The notes under the pieces are model-generated. The model was not told the DNA's origin, ran no database searches, and was given only the letters and a program-made list of their open reading frames with translations. A DNA stretch of 18,067 nt from an uncultured Akkermansia sp. (GTDB taxonomy: Bacteria > Verrucomicrobiota > Verrucomicrobiia > Verrucomicrobiales > Akkermansiaceae): NCBI GenBank assembly GCA_904501955.1, contig CAJGCY010000038.1:1-18067 (forward strand), given 5' to 3'. A program made the position numbers and the translations under genes. Shown in pieces: positions 1 through 6,851 of this stretch (position 1 is its first letter; every line of letters begins with the position of its first letter).

Positions 1-46
1 AAAGCATTTGTTTTGTGGTCGATACGGCAATTTAAGCCACGCATTC

Positions 47-232
47 TGTCACCACAGGTTCCCTGGGTTCCATTTAAATTTCTTACCCTAACAGGGGTTC
101 CGCGGCTTCGCCGCTCCACCCCTGCCTAACGTCCGTCACCCCGCGTTGCGGGGCTTTGAATTCCGCTCGCCTACGGCTCGCAATCTATTCTTCAACTTCC
201 GATTTATCGCGCAGTAAAGACTAATTAGAAGC
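47..232 (+). repeat. Structured intergenic repeat, left copy
   Basis: This is the left copy of a repeat that recurs in inverted orientation at 17864-18036. Conserved blocks alternate with variable ones. A 29-base block (47-75) is identical in both copies and carries GGTTCC twice. A second block, 91-102, is ACAGGGGTTCCG. Next comes a perfect hairpin, GCGGC-TTC-GCCGC (102-114), then CTGCCTAACGTCCGTC (122-137) and another hairpin, CCCCGC-GTT-GCGGGG (139-153). GAATTCCGCTCGC (158-170) follows, and a 36-base block (197-232) closes the element, matching the other copy at 33 positions. That last block contains the small inverted repeats CGAT-TT-ATCG and CTA-AT-TAG. It lies 36 bases past the stop of the FHA gene. 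No ORF inside it is credible. It could be a REP/MITE-like element or a structured RNA. Confidence 0.85.
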
Positions 233-268
233 TCTCGCATATCGTGCAGTGCGAAAGTAACGGAGGCC

Positions 269-1510
269 TTAAAGAGCGGGTAATGATTCTACAACCAACT
301 CATCTCCGGTACGGATTTTAAGCACGGCAGAAGCCCAGAGAGCATTATCTCCGCCCTTCATTTCACGGCAGAACTGAATGGCCTTGCGCTCCACCTCACC
401 GATTTGACGCCATTCATCAGACTGGCGATAGCATTCCGCCCATATTTTATCAAACTTGCAAGAAACCGTGCAAGCAATGACCAAGATAGTATCTTCTCCG
501 TAGGGAGGCTCTACATATAACTCATAGCCGCTATTCTTCCCGGGAGGAGGGAACTGCGCTCTTTGCCCTGCAAAAAGCTTATTGGACGCGCCACCAACGC
601 CGGGCACGAGCATCGCAGCGTTATTATCAGTATCATACTGAATAACGTAGACGCGACAATCTTCTTCCGCCTGAATAGAGAAGCGCAGCAAATCCCCCTC
701 CAGCAAGACGGCAGCATTGTTCATCAACAGCGCCTCCAGAGCGAACTCACACGGCAAGCCGTACTCCTCCGCCGGAACGGATGGGGCGCGCTCTACCTTC
801 GGGCCTTGCGCAGCAGCGCGGTGCTTGAGCTGCTTAGGCTTCCGTACCACAGACTCCGTGTTCAATGAACCGGCAGCTGTATAAAAGGCACGGGGCGGAG
901 GGCGCTTCACAATGGCTTTTCGCGGAGGCGGAGGCTGGAAACGCACGCGGCGCTTGCGCTCCGGGCTAGGCACTACTGCCGGCACCGGGGCACTTGCAGG
1001 CTGCTCCACAGCTTCGTTTTGCTCCGAAACATCCGCGGGGAAGTCCCACCCATCATCTACAGGAGGAACGGGAACACTCTGCTCAGGAGAGGGCAGCGGG
1101 GTGGCCTCCTCCGCAAACTCCGGTTCATCTTCTTCAATGGGAGGCGCCTCCTCAACAGCCAGCGGAGGGGGAGGCACCGGGGACTCCTGAGGCTCAGCAA
1201 CGAGTGGCTCCGGCGAGCCGGAAAGGCGAATACGGCATGCACCGATTCTGTACTCCTTATCCGCTTGCATGAAGATTTGCTGCGTGCGTTCATCATCCTC
1301 ATAAACGCCGTTACTGGAGTTATTATCCGTCAGCACAAAGCCGTACTCCGTATATGCCAAGAAACAATGCACGCGGGACAGATGGCGCTCATCCGGCAAA
1401 GAAATCTCGCATTCATCCGAGCGGCCGATACGCAACTCCGCACCGAGCTCACACATCAGAGGGAAAGCCACTTGCTCCCCATCACCGTTCACTATAATCA
1501 GAGTATACAT
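269..1510 (-). CDS. FHA domain protein with C-terminal DUF4384 domain
   Basis: The 413-residue protein has an N-terminal FHA domain (about residues 1-98) with the phosphothreonine-binding signature: G29-R30, S45 and H48 in LSRVHC, and N67-G68 in NNSSNG. A low-complexity linker (about 100-250) rich in Pro and Glu follows, with a basic PPPPR-type stretch near 184-208. The C-terminal part (about 255-350) matches DUF4384: GDLLRFSIQ, then VYVIQYD, LVPGVGG, LFAGQ, and a Pro-rich strand ending in a hydrophobic strand. No signal peptide or membrane helix is visible, so it is probably cytoplasmic. It is the last gene of the ankyrin-vWA-FHA operon, starting 5 bases after the vWA stop, probably by translational coupling since no Shine-Dalgarno is seen. 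FHA domains bind phosphothreonine peptides; the partner is unknown and no kinase is in the window. Confidence 0.9.
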   Translation of the reverse strand: MYTLIIVNGDGEQVAFPLMCELGAELRIGRSDECEISLPDERHLSRVHCFLAYTEYGFVLTDNNSSNGVYEDDERTQQIFMQADKEYRIGACRIRLSGSPEPLVAEPQESPVPPPPLAVEEAPPIEEDEPEFAEEATPLPSPEQSVPVPPVDDGWDFPADVSEQNEAVEQPASAPVPAVVPSPERKRRVRFQPPPPRKAIVKRPPPRAFYTAAGSLNTESVVRKPKQLKHRAAAQGPKVERAPSVPAEEYGLPCEFALEALLMNNAAVLLEGDLLRFSIQAEEDCRVYVIQYDTDNNAAMLVPGVGGASNKLFAGQRAQFPPPGKNSGYELYVEPPYGEDTILVIACTVSCKFDKIWAECYRQSDEWRQIGEVERKAIQFCREMKGGDNALWASAVLKIRTGDELVVESLPAL

Positions 1511-1515
1511 GGCAC

Positions 1516-2982
1516 TTAGAATTCAATGGTGATTCCTTTCTCCGCAGCCTGCTCCTGCAGCACGCTCAATATCTTGCTTCCGAGGTCGCCGGAGGCCTTC
1601 ATACGCTTATACTCATCCAACAAATCCTGGCGTTTTTGCGCCAAGGCCTGCAGGGTAGAGACAATTTCCACCTCGCTTTTGCCGCGCAGAGATACGGGCA
1701 CATTACCCATGCCGCCGAGTGAGGCAAGGGAGAACTCCCCGGGCGGGGTCAAACGGCAGACCTCGATGGCATCCCACTCGTGCCCGAAGAGGATTCTCTG
1801 CTTGTTTTCCAGCAGCCACTTCTTCATCTTCGCCTCGCTGTTTTTGGGCGGAGCGACGGCCTTATTCAAGTGATCAATGTGAACTTTTTGCGCAGAAGGA
1901 GCACCGTAAGGCAAGGGCGCGCAATCATGCAAAGCCTTGTAAAGCCTATACCACTCATCAGCAGAGGGGGCTTGTTGTGAAGATGAGTTGTTGATGTCCA
2001 TCGTGAGGCCGATGCCACCTCCCAAAGCGGCAGCCTGCTCCCATTCCTCATCCGGCTCACCGCAATGAATGGTATTGACGATGATGTTTTGTTCTGCGGC
2101 AGCGGCGATGGCAACGCGATAATCCACATTCCCCTGCTCCATCGTTTCGTTACCGGCCACAAAGATTACCTTGAGCATATCATCACGCTCACGGCGGTTC
2201 CAGGGGAAATTCTTCACCGCAAAGTCAATAGCAGCGCCACACACCTCATTACTACCGGTGCACTGCACCTTCTCCAAGCGCGAGCGAATCTTGCGCACTT
2301 GGGTGGAAAAGGGGCTGAGGCGAATGGGCTCGCCGTTACGCTCCGCTTGACCGTAAATGACGATGCCGACATTCACCTTTGTCTTTTTGCCATTCAGCTT
2401 GGCTTGCGAAAGCGTGGCAAGCATCTCTTCCATGGAGCGGGAAGCAGCTTGGAAAAGCTCTTGCATACTGCCGGAGGCATCCAGCAGCAGAACAACCTGA
2501 ATATCATCATTATAACCAACGCGCTTGCCGCCCTCGTCACCGTCCCCCTCGCCATCACCGAAGCCACCGCTCCCCAAACCGTCACCAAGGCCATCTCCAA
2601 AGCCGGCAAGCCCGAAGCCGGAATCACCATCACTGACCAGGCCTTCGCTCATATCCCCCTCAGAAGCAGTGATATCCATCACATACGGAGATATTTCAGA
2701 AGTAAGCGCCACGGAAGGAGGCGGGGCTGTAGAGCCGGACTCTGAGGCCATATTCTCCTTCTCAATGGGTTTATTCACCTTTTTGGGCGCTTTCTTGGGG
2801 GGAGTATACGTCACGAAGGAACTTGCGGGCTCGCCCTTCCAATAAATTTTCTTCAAGTAGAGAATGACAGCCGGCAATGTGAGAGCCAAAAACGACAAAC
2901 ACAAAGCCAAAAGCACCAATCGGCGGATGATAGCTGATATTTTGAGCCGGACAGTATCCGTAGAACGTACGTGAATAGCCAT
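1516..2982 (-). CDS. Membrane-anchored von Willebrand factor A domain protein
   Basis: The 488-residue protein has a short basic cytoplasmic N-terminus and one membrane helix (about 19-43, followed by YLKKIYWK). A Lys/Pro-rich tether leads to a Gly-Asp-rich low-complexity stretch (about 118-152, repeats of GFGDGLGDG). The vWA domain starts near 160 with the MIDAS motif D168-A-S170-G-S172 and T242. The usual third acidic position (TDG) reads VAGNE (275-279), an AGNE-QG pattern I recall from a recognised bacterial vWA subfamily, so metal binding may be partial. The segment NTIHCGEPDEEW and the GGG after it fit that subfamily. The C-terminal 110 residues are helical and charged and are not recognised. 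The vWA part should be periplasmic. It is the middle gene of the operon, 17 bases after the ankyrin gene and 5 before the FHA gene. Confidence 0.88.
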   Translation of the reverse strand: MAIHVRSTDTVRLKISAIIRRLVLLALCLSFLALTLPAVILYLKKIYWKGEPASSFVTYTPPKKAPKKVNKPIEKENMASESGSTAPPPSVALTSEISPYVMDITASEGDMSEGLVSDGDSGFGLAGFGDGLGDGLGSGGFGDGEGDGDEGGKRVGYNDDIQVVLLLDASGSMQELFQAASRSMEEMLATLSQAKLNGKKTKVNVGIVIYGQAERNGEPIRLSPFSTQVRKIRSRLEKVQCTGSNEVCGAAIDFAVKNFPWNRRERDDMLKVIFVAGNETMEQGNVDYRVAIAAAAEQNIIVNTIHCGEPDEEWEQAAALGGGIGLTMDINNSSSQQAPSADEWYRLYKALHDCAPLPYGAPSAQKVHIDHLNKAVAPPKNSEAKMKKWLLENKQRILFGHEWDAIEVCRLTPPGEFSLASLGGMGNVPVSLRGKSEVEIVSTLQALAQKRQDLLDEYKRMKASGDLGSKILSVLQEQAAEKGITIEF

Positions 2983-2999
2983 ATATGCGTCAGTTTTTC

Positions 3000-4262
3000 T
3001 TATTTGGGCTGCAAGCCGGCAGCTTTCAGGCTCTCACCGGCAGCGGCGTCTTTTGCCAATTTAGCGTAGTAATGGGCATTATGCCCGGCATTATCAGAGG
3101 CTTGTATGATTTCCTGCGGTACATTTGCCAATACCTCAGCCAGCATTTGCGGGGAGGCGCTCAACGCGGCATGCATCAGCACCGTTTCACCGCGACTGTT
3201 GCGGGCTCGCACGTCAGCCCCGCAGGCAATCAAGGCTTTATATATCTCAACATTACCGCGGCGAGCCGCCTCAAACAAAGGCAGATTTCCCTCGGTATCC
3301 TCATCATTCAAATACTTTTTGTACTGCTGAGCAACGGCGCCGACCCCGGCAGGGTGAGCCAAGCGAACCACCAAGTTCAAATAGGCAGTGCCGGCCTCCG
3401 TCTCCGCCGGTTTCTTTTCCAAGGCTACCGTCATCCACGCGCAAAGGCAAGCGGCATCATCCTCACCCAACAGATGGCGGAACAAACTACGCCCGTCTTT
3501 GAACAGAGGGTTTACTTCCCCCAATGCATTAAGCATGACCGGCAGGGCGTTATCATCATGCCGGTTTACCGCCAATTCGATGAGGGGGGTGCCGTCTTGC
3601 ATGGAGCTCTTGGCACCGGCCCCGGCAAACATGAGCATATCAAACATGGCGGAATCACCGGCGTTGATGGCTACGCCCAAGGGTGGCTCACCACCCACGG
3701 GCCAATCCGGAGAAGCGCCGCACGACAGCAGCATCTGCACGGCATCTTTATCCATACGCTCCATGGCCTGCACCCAGCGGGAGCCCAAGTAATTCGCTAT
3801 AGCACTGCCACCGCCACGGCGCTCATAGTCATAGGCTATCTTGTCGTGATGGTCCATGATGGTCAGGTCCGGATTTTCGCGCAGCACCATCTCTGTGGCG
3901 GCGTCATTTCCCAAGCCCGCCATCAACATCAACAAGGTGCGCCCTTTTTCATCGCGGGTGTCAATTTTCCCGTTCTTTTTCACCTTGGCCAGCAATGCTT
4001 TTGCGGCGGATTTAACATCATTGCACCGGCGGCGTTCCGCATCCATCTCAGCTTTGACCGCGGAGGCAAAGTCCCTTTGCTCCTTGTCATTTTTCACCTC
4101 ATTATGCTGGCGTTCCAGCTCTTGCAAGCGCGTGCTGCCAACGTCAATCAACCGAGAGAGGGCTGTATCATCCAACTCGGCTCGAGTTACCCCCTGCAAC
4201 ACTACAGCCAATGCCGTACTGCACAACAATGCGGCGCGTAGAATGTTATGCTGAAATCTCAT
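3000..4262 (-). CDS. Exported ankyrin-repeat protein
   Basis: The 420-residue protein begins with a typical signal peptide: basic MRFQHNILR, a hydrophobic core, and a cleavage site after TRA at about residue 28. A charged, probably coiled-coil segment (about 45-97) precedes a series of ankyrin-like repeats. The clearest are near 101-135 (DEKGRTLLMLMAGLGNDAA) and 320-390 (GNLPLFEAARRGNVEIYKAL, then NSRGETVLMHAA). The repeats between them are degenerate. Ankyrin repeats bind proteins, so this is probably a periplasmic or outer-membrane-facing scaffold. It is the first gene of the operon with the vWA and FHA genes. A promoter with a predicted 3-base leader lies immediately upstream, which supports the ATG at 4262. 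The binding partner is unknown; the vWA protein encoded next is the obvious candidate. Confidence 0.87.
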   Translation of the reverse strand: MRFQHNILRAALLCSTALAVVLQGVTRAELDDTALSRLIDVGSTRLQELERQHNEVKNDKEQRDFASAVKAEMDAERRRCNDVKSAAKALLAKVKKNGKIDTRDEKGRTLLMLMAGLGNDAATEMVLRENPDLTIMDHHDKIAYDYERRGGGSAIANYLGSRWVQAMERMDKDAVQMLLSCGASPDWPVGGEPPLGVAINAGDSAMFDMLMFAGAGAKSSMQDGTPLIELAVNRHDDNALPVMLNALGEVNPLFKDGRSLFRHLLGEDDAACLCAWMTVALEKKPAETEAGTAYLNLVVRLAHPAGVGAVAQQYKKYLNDEDTEGNLPLFEAARRGNVEIYKALIACGADVRARNSRGETVLMHAALSASPQMLAEVLANVPQEIIQASDNAGHNAHYYAKLAKDAAAGESLKAAGLQPK

Positions 4263-4271
4263 CTTCTCAAC

Positions 4272-4300
4272 ACTCTACCACACTACGCGCCCGCCTGCAA
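4272..4300 (-). promoter_or_regulatory. Promoter of the ankyrin-vWA-FHA operon
   Basis: On the minus strand, TTGCAG (4295-4300) and TAGAGT (4272-4277) are separated by exactly 17 bases. A start site 7 bases past the -10 box would fall near 4265, leaving a leader of about 3 bases before the ATG at 4262. The -35 box matches the consensus at 4 of 6 positions and the -10 box at 4 of 6. Confidence 0.6.
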
Positions 4301-4373
4301 GCTCATAGTACCGGACACGCTGATTTTTTTTGAAAGCAAATGAGGAGGAGCACATTTAGCAGGTGAGGAAGTA

Positions 4374-4402
4374 TTGACAGGTGATTTTTTGTGCGCTACA
4401 AT
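4374..4402 (+). promoter_or_regulatory. Near-consensus promoter of the HD nuclease-LysE operon
   Basis: A perfect -35 box TTGACA (4374-4379), a 17-base spacer and a -10 box TACAAT (4397-4402) form the strongest promoter in the window. The expected transcription start is 4409, which is the G of an in-frame GTG. An upstream in-frame GTG at 4391 lies between the -35 and -10 boxes and could not be translated from this transcript. Confidence 0.8.
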
Positions 4403-4408
4403 CACTGC

Positions 4409-5440
4409 GTGCTATACGATTCCATCATCCACCTGAAGAACACGGTCGCCGAGGGCATGACTCAAGGCAGCATCGCGGTGCAGCTTACCCAAAAGGTCAC
4501 CAAAACGACAAAAACGGGCAAGCCGTACTTGGAGCTGACTTTTGCAGACGCGCAGGACAACATGACCATCAAGGTGTGGGATAATGAATACTGGCACGCA
4601 GCCTGCATGGCGCTGCAAGAGGGCATGGGCATATCCGTCACAGCCAATTGGACAAGCGGTCAATATGGCATGGAGGCAAAAGAGCTGGAATACCGCCCCC
4701 TCACCCCGGAGGAAGAAGACACCCTGCTGAGCGGAGGCGCGGAGCTGGTGGCTTTGCAGGCAGAGGCATGGGAAAATATTCTTCAGCTCATCAACAGCAT
4801 GCAAGACCCGCGCCTCCGAGCCCTCAGCCAAGCACTGGTCGGCACGCATGAGCAGAGGTTCAGGCGCGCAGCAGCAGCTCGCAACATGCACCACGCCCGC
4901 CGTGGCGGTTTAGCGGAACACACGGCCGGCGTCATGCGCGCAGCGGACTCCATTTGCTCAGCCTACCCACAGGTAAACAGAGATTTAGTGCTGGCGGGTG
5001 CCCTCTTCCACGACTGCGGGAAAATGTGGGAAACCGGGTGCGCGGAGCACGGATTCGGCGTAGAATACTCCGACATGGGGGAGCTGCTGGGGCACATTTC
5101 CGTAGGGATTGAGGTCGTTAACAAACTTTGGCAGACGATATGCACGGCAGAGCAACGCGCCGAGTGGAAGGCGCTGACCCCGCCCACGGAGCAAGTGCGC
5201 CTGCACCTGCTGCACCTCATTGCCTCACACCACGGCACGCTTGAGTTCGGCTCTCCCGTAGTCCCGAAAACCCCGGAAGCACTCATCCTGCACCACGCTG
5301 ACAACATTGACGCTAAGATGGAAATGTTCCGCAGTGCATACGAGACCTCACCCGCACTCTCGCCTACCATCCGCCAAAGAAAATTCGGTTTAACCGGCAA
5401 CGCCGTTACCCCCTTGCCGACATACACCCCGGAAGCGTAA
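4409..5440 (+). CDS. OB-fold and HD-domain phosphohydrolase, YhaM-like 3'-5' exoribonuclease
   Basis: With the GTG at 4409 the protein has 343 residues. An OB-fold nucleic-acid-binding domain (about 18-98: GSIAVQLTQKV, KPYLELTFADAQDNMTIKVWDNEYW) is followed by a linker and an HD domain. The metal ligands are visible as H171 in GGLAEH, H201-D202 in LFHDCGK, the paired histidines of IASHHG (about 274-275), and D298 in HHADNIDAK. This order is that of YhaM/CbfA-type exoribonucleases (about 314 residues), which degrade RNA or single-stranded DNA in the cytoplasm. The start is uncertain. GTG 4391 lies inside the promoter, GTG 4409 coincides with the predicted +1 (leaderless), and ATG 4457 would shorten the protein by 16 residues yet keep the OB fold. 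I prefer 4409. The gene is followed after 3 bases by a LysE-type exporter. Confidence 0.85.
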   Translation: MLYDSIIHLKNTVAEGMTQGSIAVQLTQKVTKTTKTGKPYLELTFADAQDNMTIKVWDNEYWHAACMALQEGMGISVTANWTSGQYGMEAKELEYRPLTPEEEDTLLSGGAELVALQAEAWENILQLINSMQDPRLRALSQALVGTHEQRFRRAAAARNMHHARRGGLAEHTAGVMRAADSICSAYPQVNRDLVLAGALFHDCGKMWETGCAEHGFGVEYSDMGELLGHISVGIEVVNKLWQTICTAEQRAEWKALTPPTEQVRLHLLHLIASHHGTLEFGSPVVPKTPEALILHHADNIDAKMEMFRSAYETSPALSPTIRQRKFGLTGNAVTPLPTYTPEA

Positions 5441-5443
5441 CCG

Positions 5444-6064
5444 ATGGAGGAGGCAGTTTGGAGCATCGCCGCGCTGAGCGGGCTACTTGTATTCTCTCAG
5501 TTGAGCCCCGGACCGGATGTTATCTTGGTGTTCCGGACGGCGTTAGCCCGCGGATTCAGAGGCGGAATTGCCGTGGGCTCAGGCATCAGTCTGGGTTTTG
5601 CCATTCAAGCGGCGATTGCCTGCACGCTCGGGGCTTGGGTGATGCAGCTCAGCTTATGCACCTACCTCCTCTGGGCTGCTGCGGCTTGGCTTCTGTACCT
5701 CGCATGGAAAATATTCCCCAAGAGCAGCTCAAAGACGGAGCTTGAGTTAGCGGATGAGCGTTCACACACGCCCTACACCGTCCTCCTGTGGCAGGGATTT
5801 CTCTGCAATATACTGAACCCCAAGTGCATGCTTTTCATTCTGACGCTCAGCGCCGGCTCCATCAAAGCCCACAGCAACATACCATGGTACACGGCAGCGC
5901 TCATTATCGCTTTCACGGCAGCCGGCTGGCTGGGGTGGGCACTGTGGTCCGCCCTGCTGCAATGGGCACCGCTGCGCAGGCAATATCTGCGCCACACAAG
6001 AGTGATAGATGCCGTTTTTGCGCTGCTGCTGGCAGGCTTCGCTGTGCTGCTTTTGGCTGCTTAG
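5444..6064 (+). CDS. LysE/RhtB family amino acid exporter
   Basis: The 206-residue integral membrane protein has about six hydrophobic segments, as is usual for this family (about 200-210 residues). Family marks are SPGPD at 21-25, the Gly-spaced helix GFRGGIAVGSGISLGF (38-52), LYLAWKIF (84-91) and GFLCNILNPK (118-127). Members export amino acids such as lysine, threonine or homoserine, or quaternary amines, driven by the proton motive force; the substrate here cannot be told. The ATG at 5444 begins 3 bases after the stop of the HD nuclease gene, so the two form one operon and expression is probably coupled. A functional link between a nuclease and an exporter is not obvious and may be only shared transcription. 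Confidence 0.9.
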   Translation: MEEAVWSIAALSGLLVFSQLSPGPDVILVFRTALARGFRGGIAVGSGISLGFAIQAAIACTLGAWVMQLSLCTYLLWAAAAWLLYLAWKIFPKSSSKTELELADERSHTPYTVLLWQGFLCNILNPKCMLFILTLSAGSIKAHSNIPWYTAALIIAFTAAGWLGWALWSALLQWAPLRRQYLRHTRVIDAVFALLLAGFAVLLLAA

Positions 6065-6097
6065 CGCATTTTTTAGCACTCAAAAACGCATTGGTGC

Positions 6098-6126
6098 TTG
6101 CTTTTTACGGCAGAATGGGGTAGAGT
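6098..6126 (+). promoter_or_regulatory. Promoter of sdhCAB
   Basis: TTGCTT (6098-6103) and TAGAGT (6121-6126) are spaced by 17 bases. The predicted start near 6133 gives a 23-base leader, the longest in this window, before the ATG at 6156. The -35 box is weak (3 of 6), which is surprising for a gene set with such strong codon bias. An activator or a second promoter is therefore possible. Confidence 0.5.
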
Positions 6127-6155
6127 ATGGGGCGCAAAGAGACGTTATTGCACTT

Positions 6156-6827
6156 ATGAACGATATTATCACGACAGCATGCAAATTCGTCACGTCCTCC
6201 ATCGGCCGCAAAATCATTGTGGCTCTGACAGGGTCGTGTCTCCTCCTCTTCCTGGTGGGGCACCTTGCCGGCAACCTGACCATTTTCGGTGGTGATGTTG
6301 CTGAGGGTGGCACCTCCTGGATTAACCACTACGCAACAGGTTTGCACTCAATGCCCGCCTGGCTTCTCTGGTCCATTCGTTTGGGCTTGCTGGCCGTGGC
6401 TCTTGTTCACATTGTGCTTACTCTGGTGCTCAAGTATGAGAACTACAATGCCCGCACCCACTACCAGAAGGAGAATACGCTCAAGGCTACGCTCTCTTCC
6501 CGTACGATGGTTATCACCGGCATCATGATTCTCTGCTTCGCCGTATTCCACCTCTGGCAGCTTACGTTCAACGGTGACCCCAGCGATTGCTACAACCACA
6601 TCATCCACGCATTCCAGGATCCCTGGTGCTCCCTCTTCTACATTGTAGCCATCTGCTGCCTCTTCATGCACGTGCGCCACGGCCTGCAGTCTGTACTCCA
6701 GACCTTCGGTCTTGCCACTCGCAAGGTACGCCCCCTCTACAACATCGTTGCCTACCTCTTCGGTATCGCCGTGTGCGGTGGTTTCATCGCCATCCCCGTG
6801 TGCGTCATGCTGGGCATCCTTAAATAA
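6156..6827 (+). CDS. sdhC: Succinate dehydrogenase/fumarate reductase cytochrome b subunit, di-heme type
   Basis: The 223-residue membrane anchor has five hydrophobic helices. It carries four histidines at the spacing of the di-heme type B family: H36 (VGHLAGN), H85 (LVHIVLT), H132 (VFHLWQ) and H172 (MHVRHG). Gaps of 49, 47 and 40 match those of Wolinella FrdC (49, 50 and 39), so these are the likely axial ligands of two b hemes. The subunit anchors SdhA and SdhB in the inner membrane and passes electrons to or from quinone. No sdhD follows, as expected for type B. An upstream extension of 49 codons is open but lies across the promoter and has no cytochrome character, so I chose the ATG at 6156. 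Codon use is highly biased. Confidence 0.95.
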   Translation: MNDIITTACKFVTSSIGRKIIVALTGSCLLLFLVGHLAGNLTIFGGDVAEGGTSWINHYATGLHSMPAWLLWSIRLGLLAVALVHIVLTLVLKYENYNARTHYQKENTLKATLSSRTMVITGIMILCFAVFHLWQLTFNGDPSDCYNHIIHAFQDPWCSLFYIVAICCLFMHVRHGLQSVLQTFGLATRKVRPLYNIVAYLFGIAVCGGFIAIPVCVMLGILK

Positions 6828-6851
6828 TCCTTACTTACACATTCTTCGATT

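Noticed and set aside
47..75. Terminal inverted repeats of a 17.6-kb composite transposon
   Set aside because: No transposase or target-site duplication is visible, the enclosed genes are ordinary chromosomal ones, and the outer edges (…CATTC and …CATTATA next to the shared block) do not match as duplications.
139..153. CCCCGC-GTT-GCGGGG as a terminator for the FHA operon
   Set aside because: On the minus strand no T run follows the stem, and the hairpin belongs to the repeated element. It could still affect RNA ends.
2065..2745. A 226-codon plus-strand frame opposite the vWA gene
   Set aside because: It lies wholly inside a gene with clear domains, has no promoter, and its C-terminal part is low-complexity antisense of the Gly-Asp stretch.
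6075..6106. Possible terminator after the LysE gene (AGCAC pairing with GTGCT, then TGC and five T's)
   Set aside because: The stem is only 5 base pairs with a 14-base loop and a gap before the T run, and it overlaps the proposed -35 box of sdhC.
6009..6155. N-terminal extension of sdhC by 49 codons
   Set aside because: The extension overlaps the end of the LysE gene and the sdh promoter, and family members begin near the ATG at 6156.
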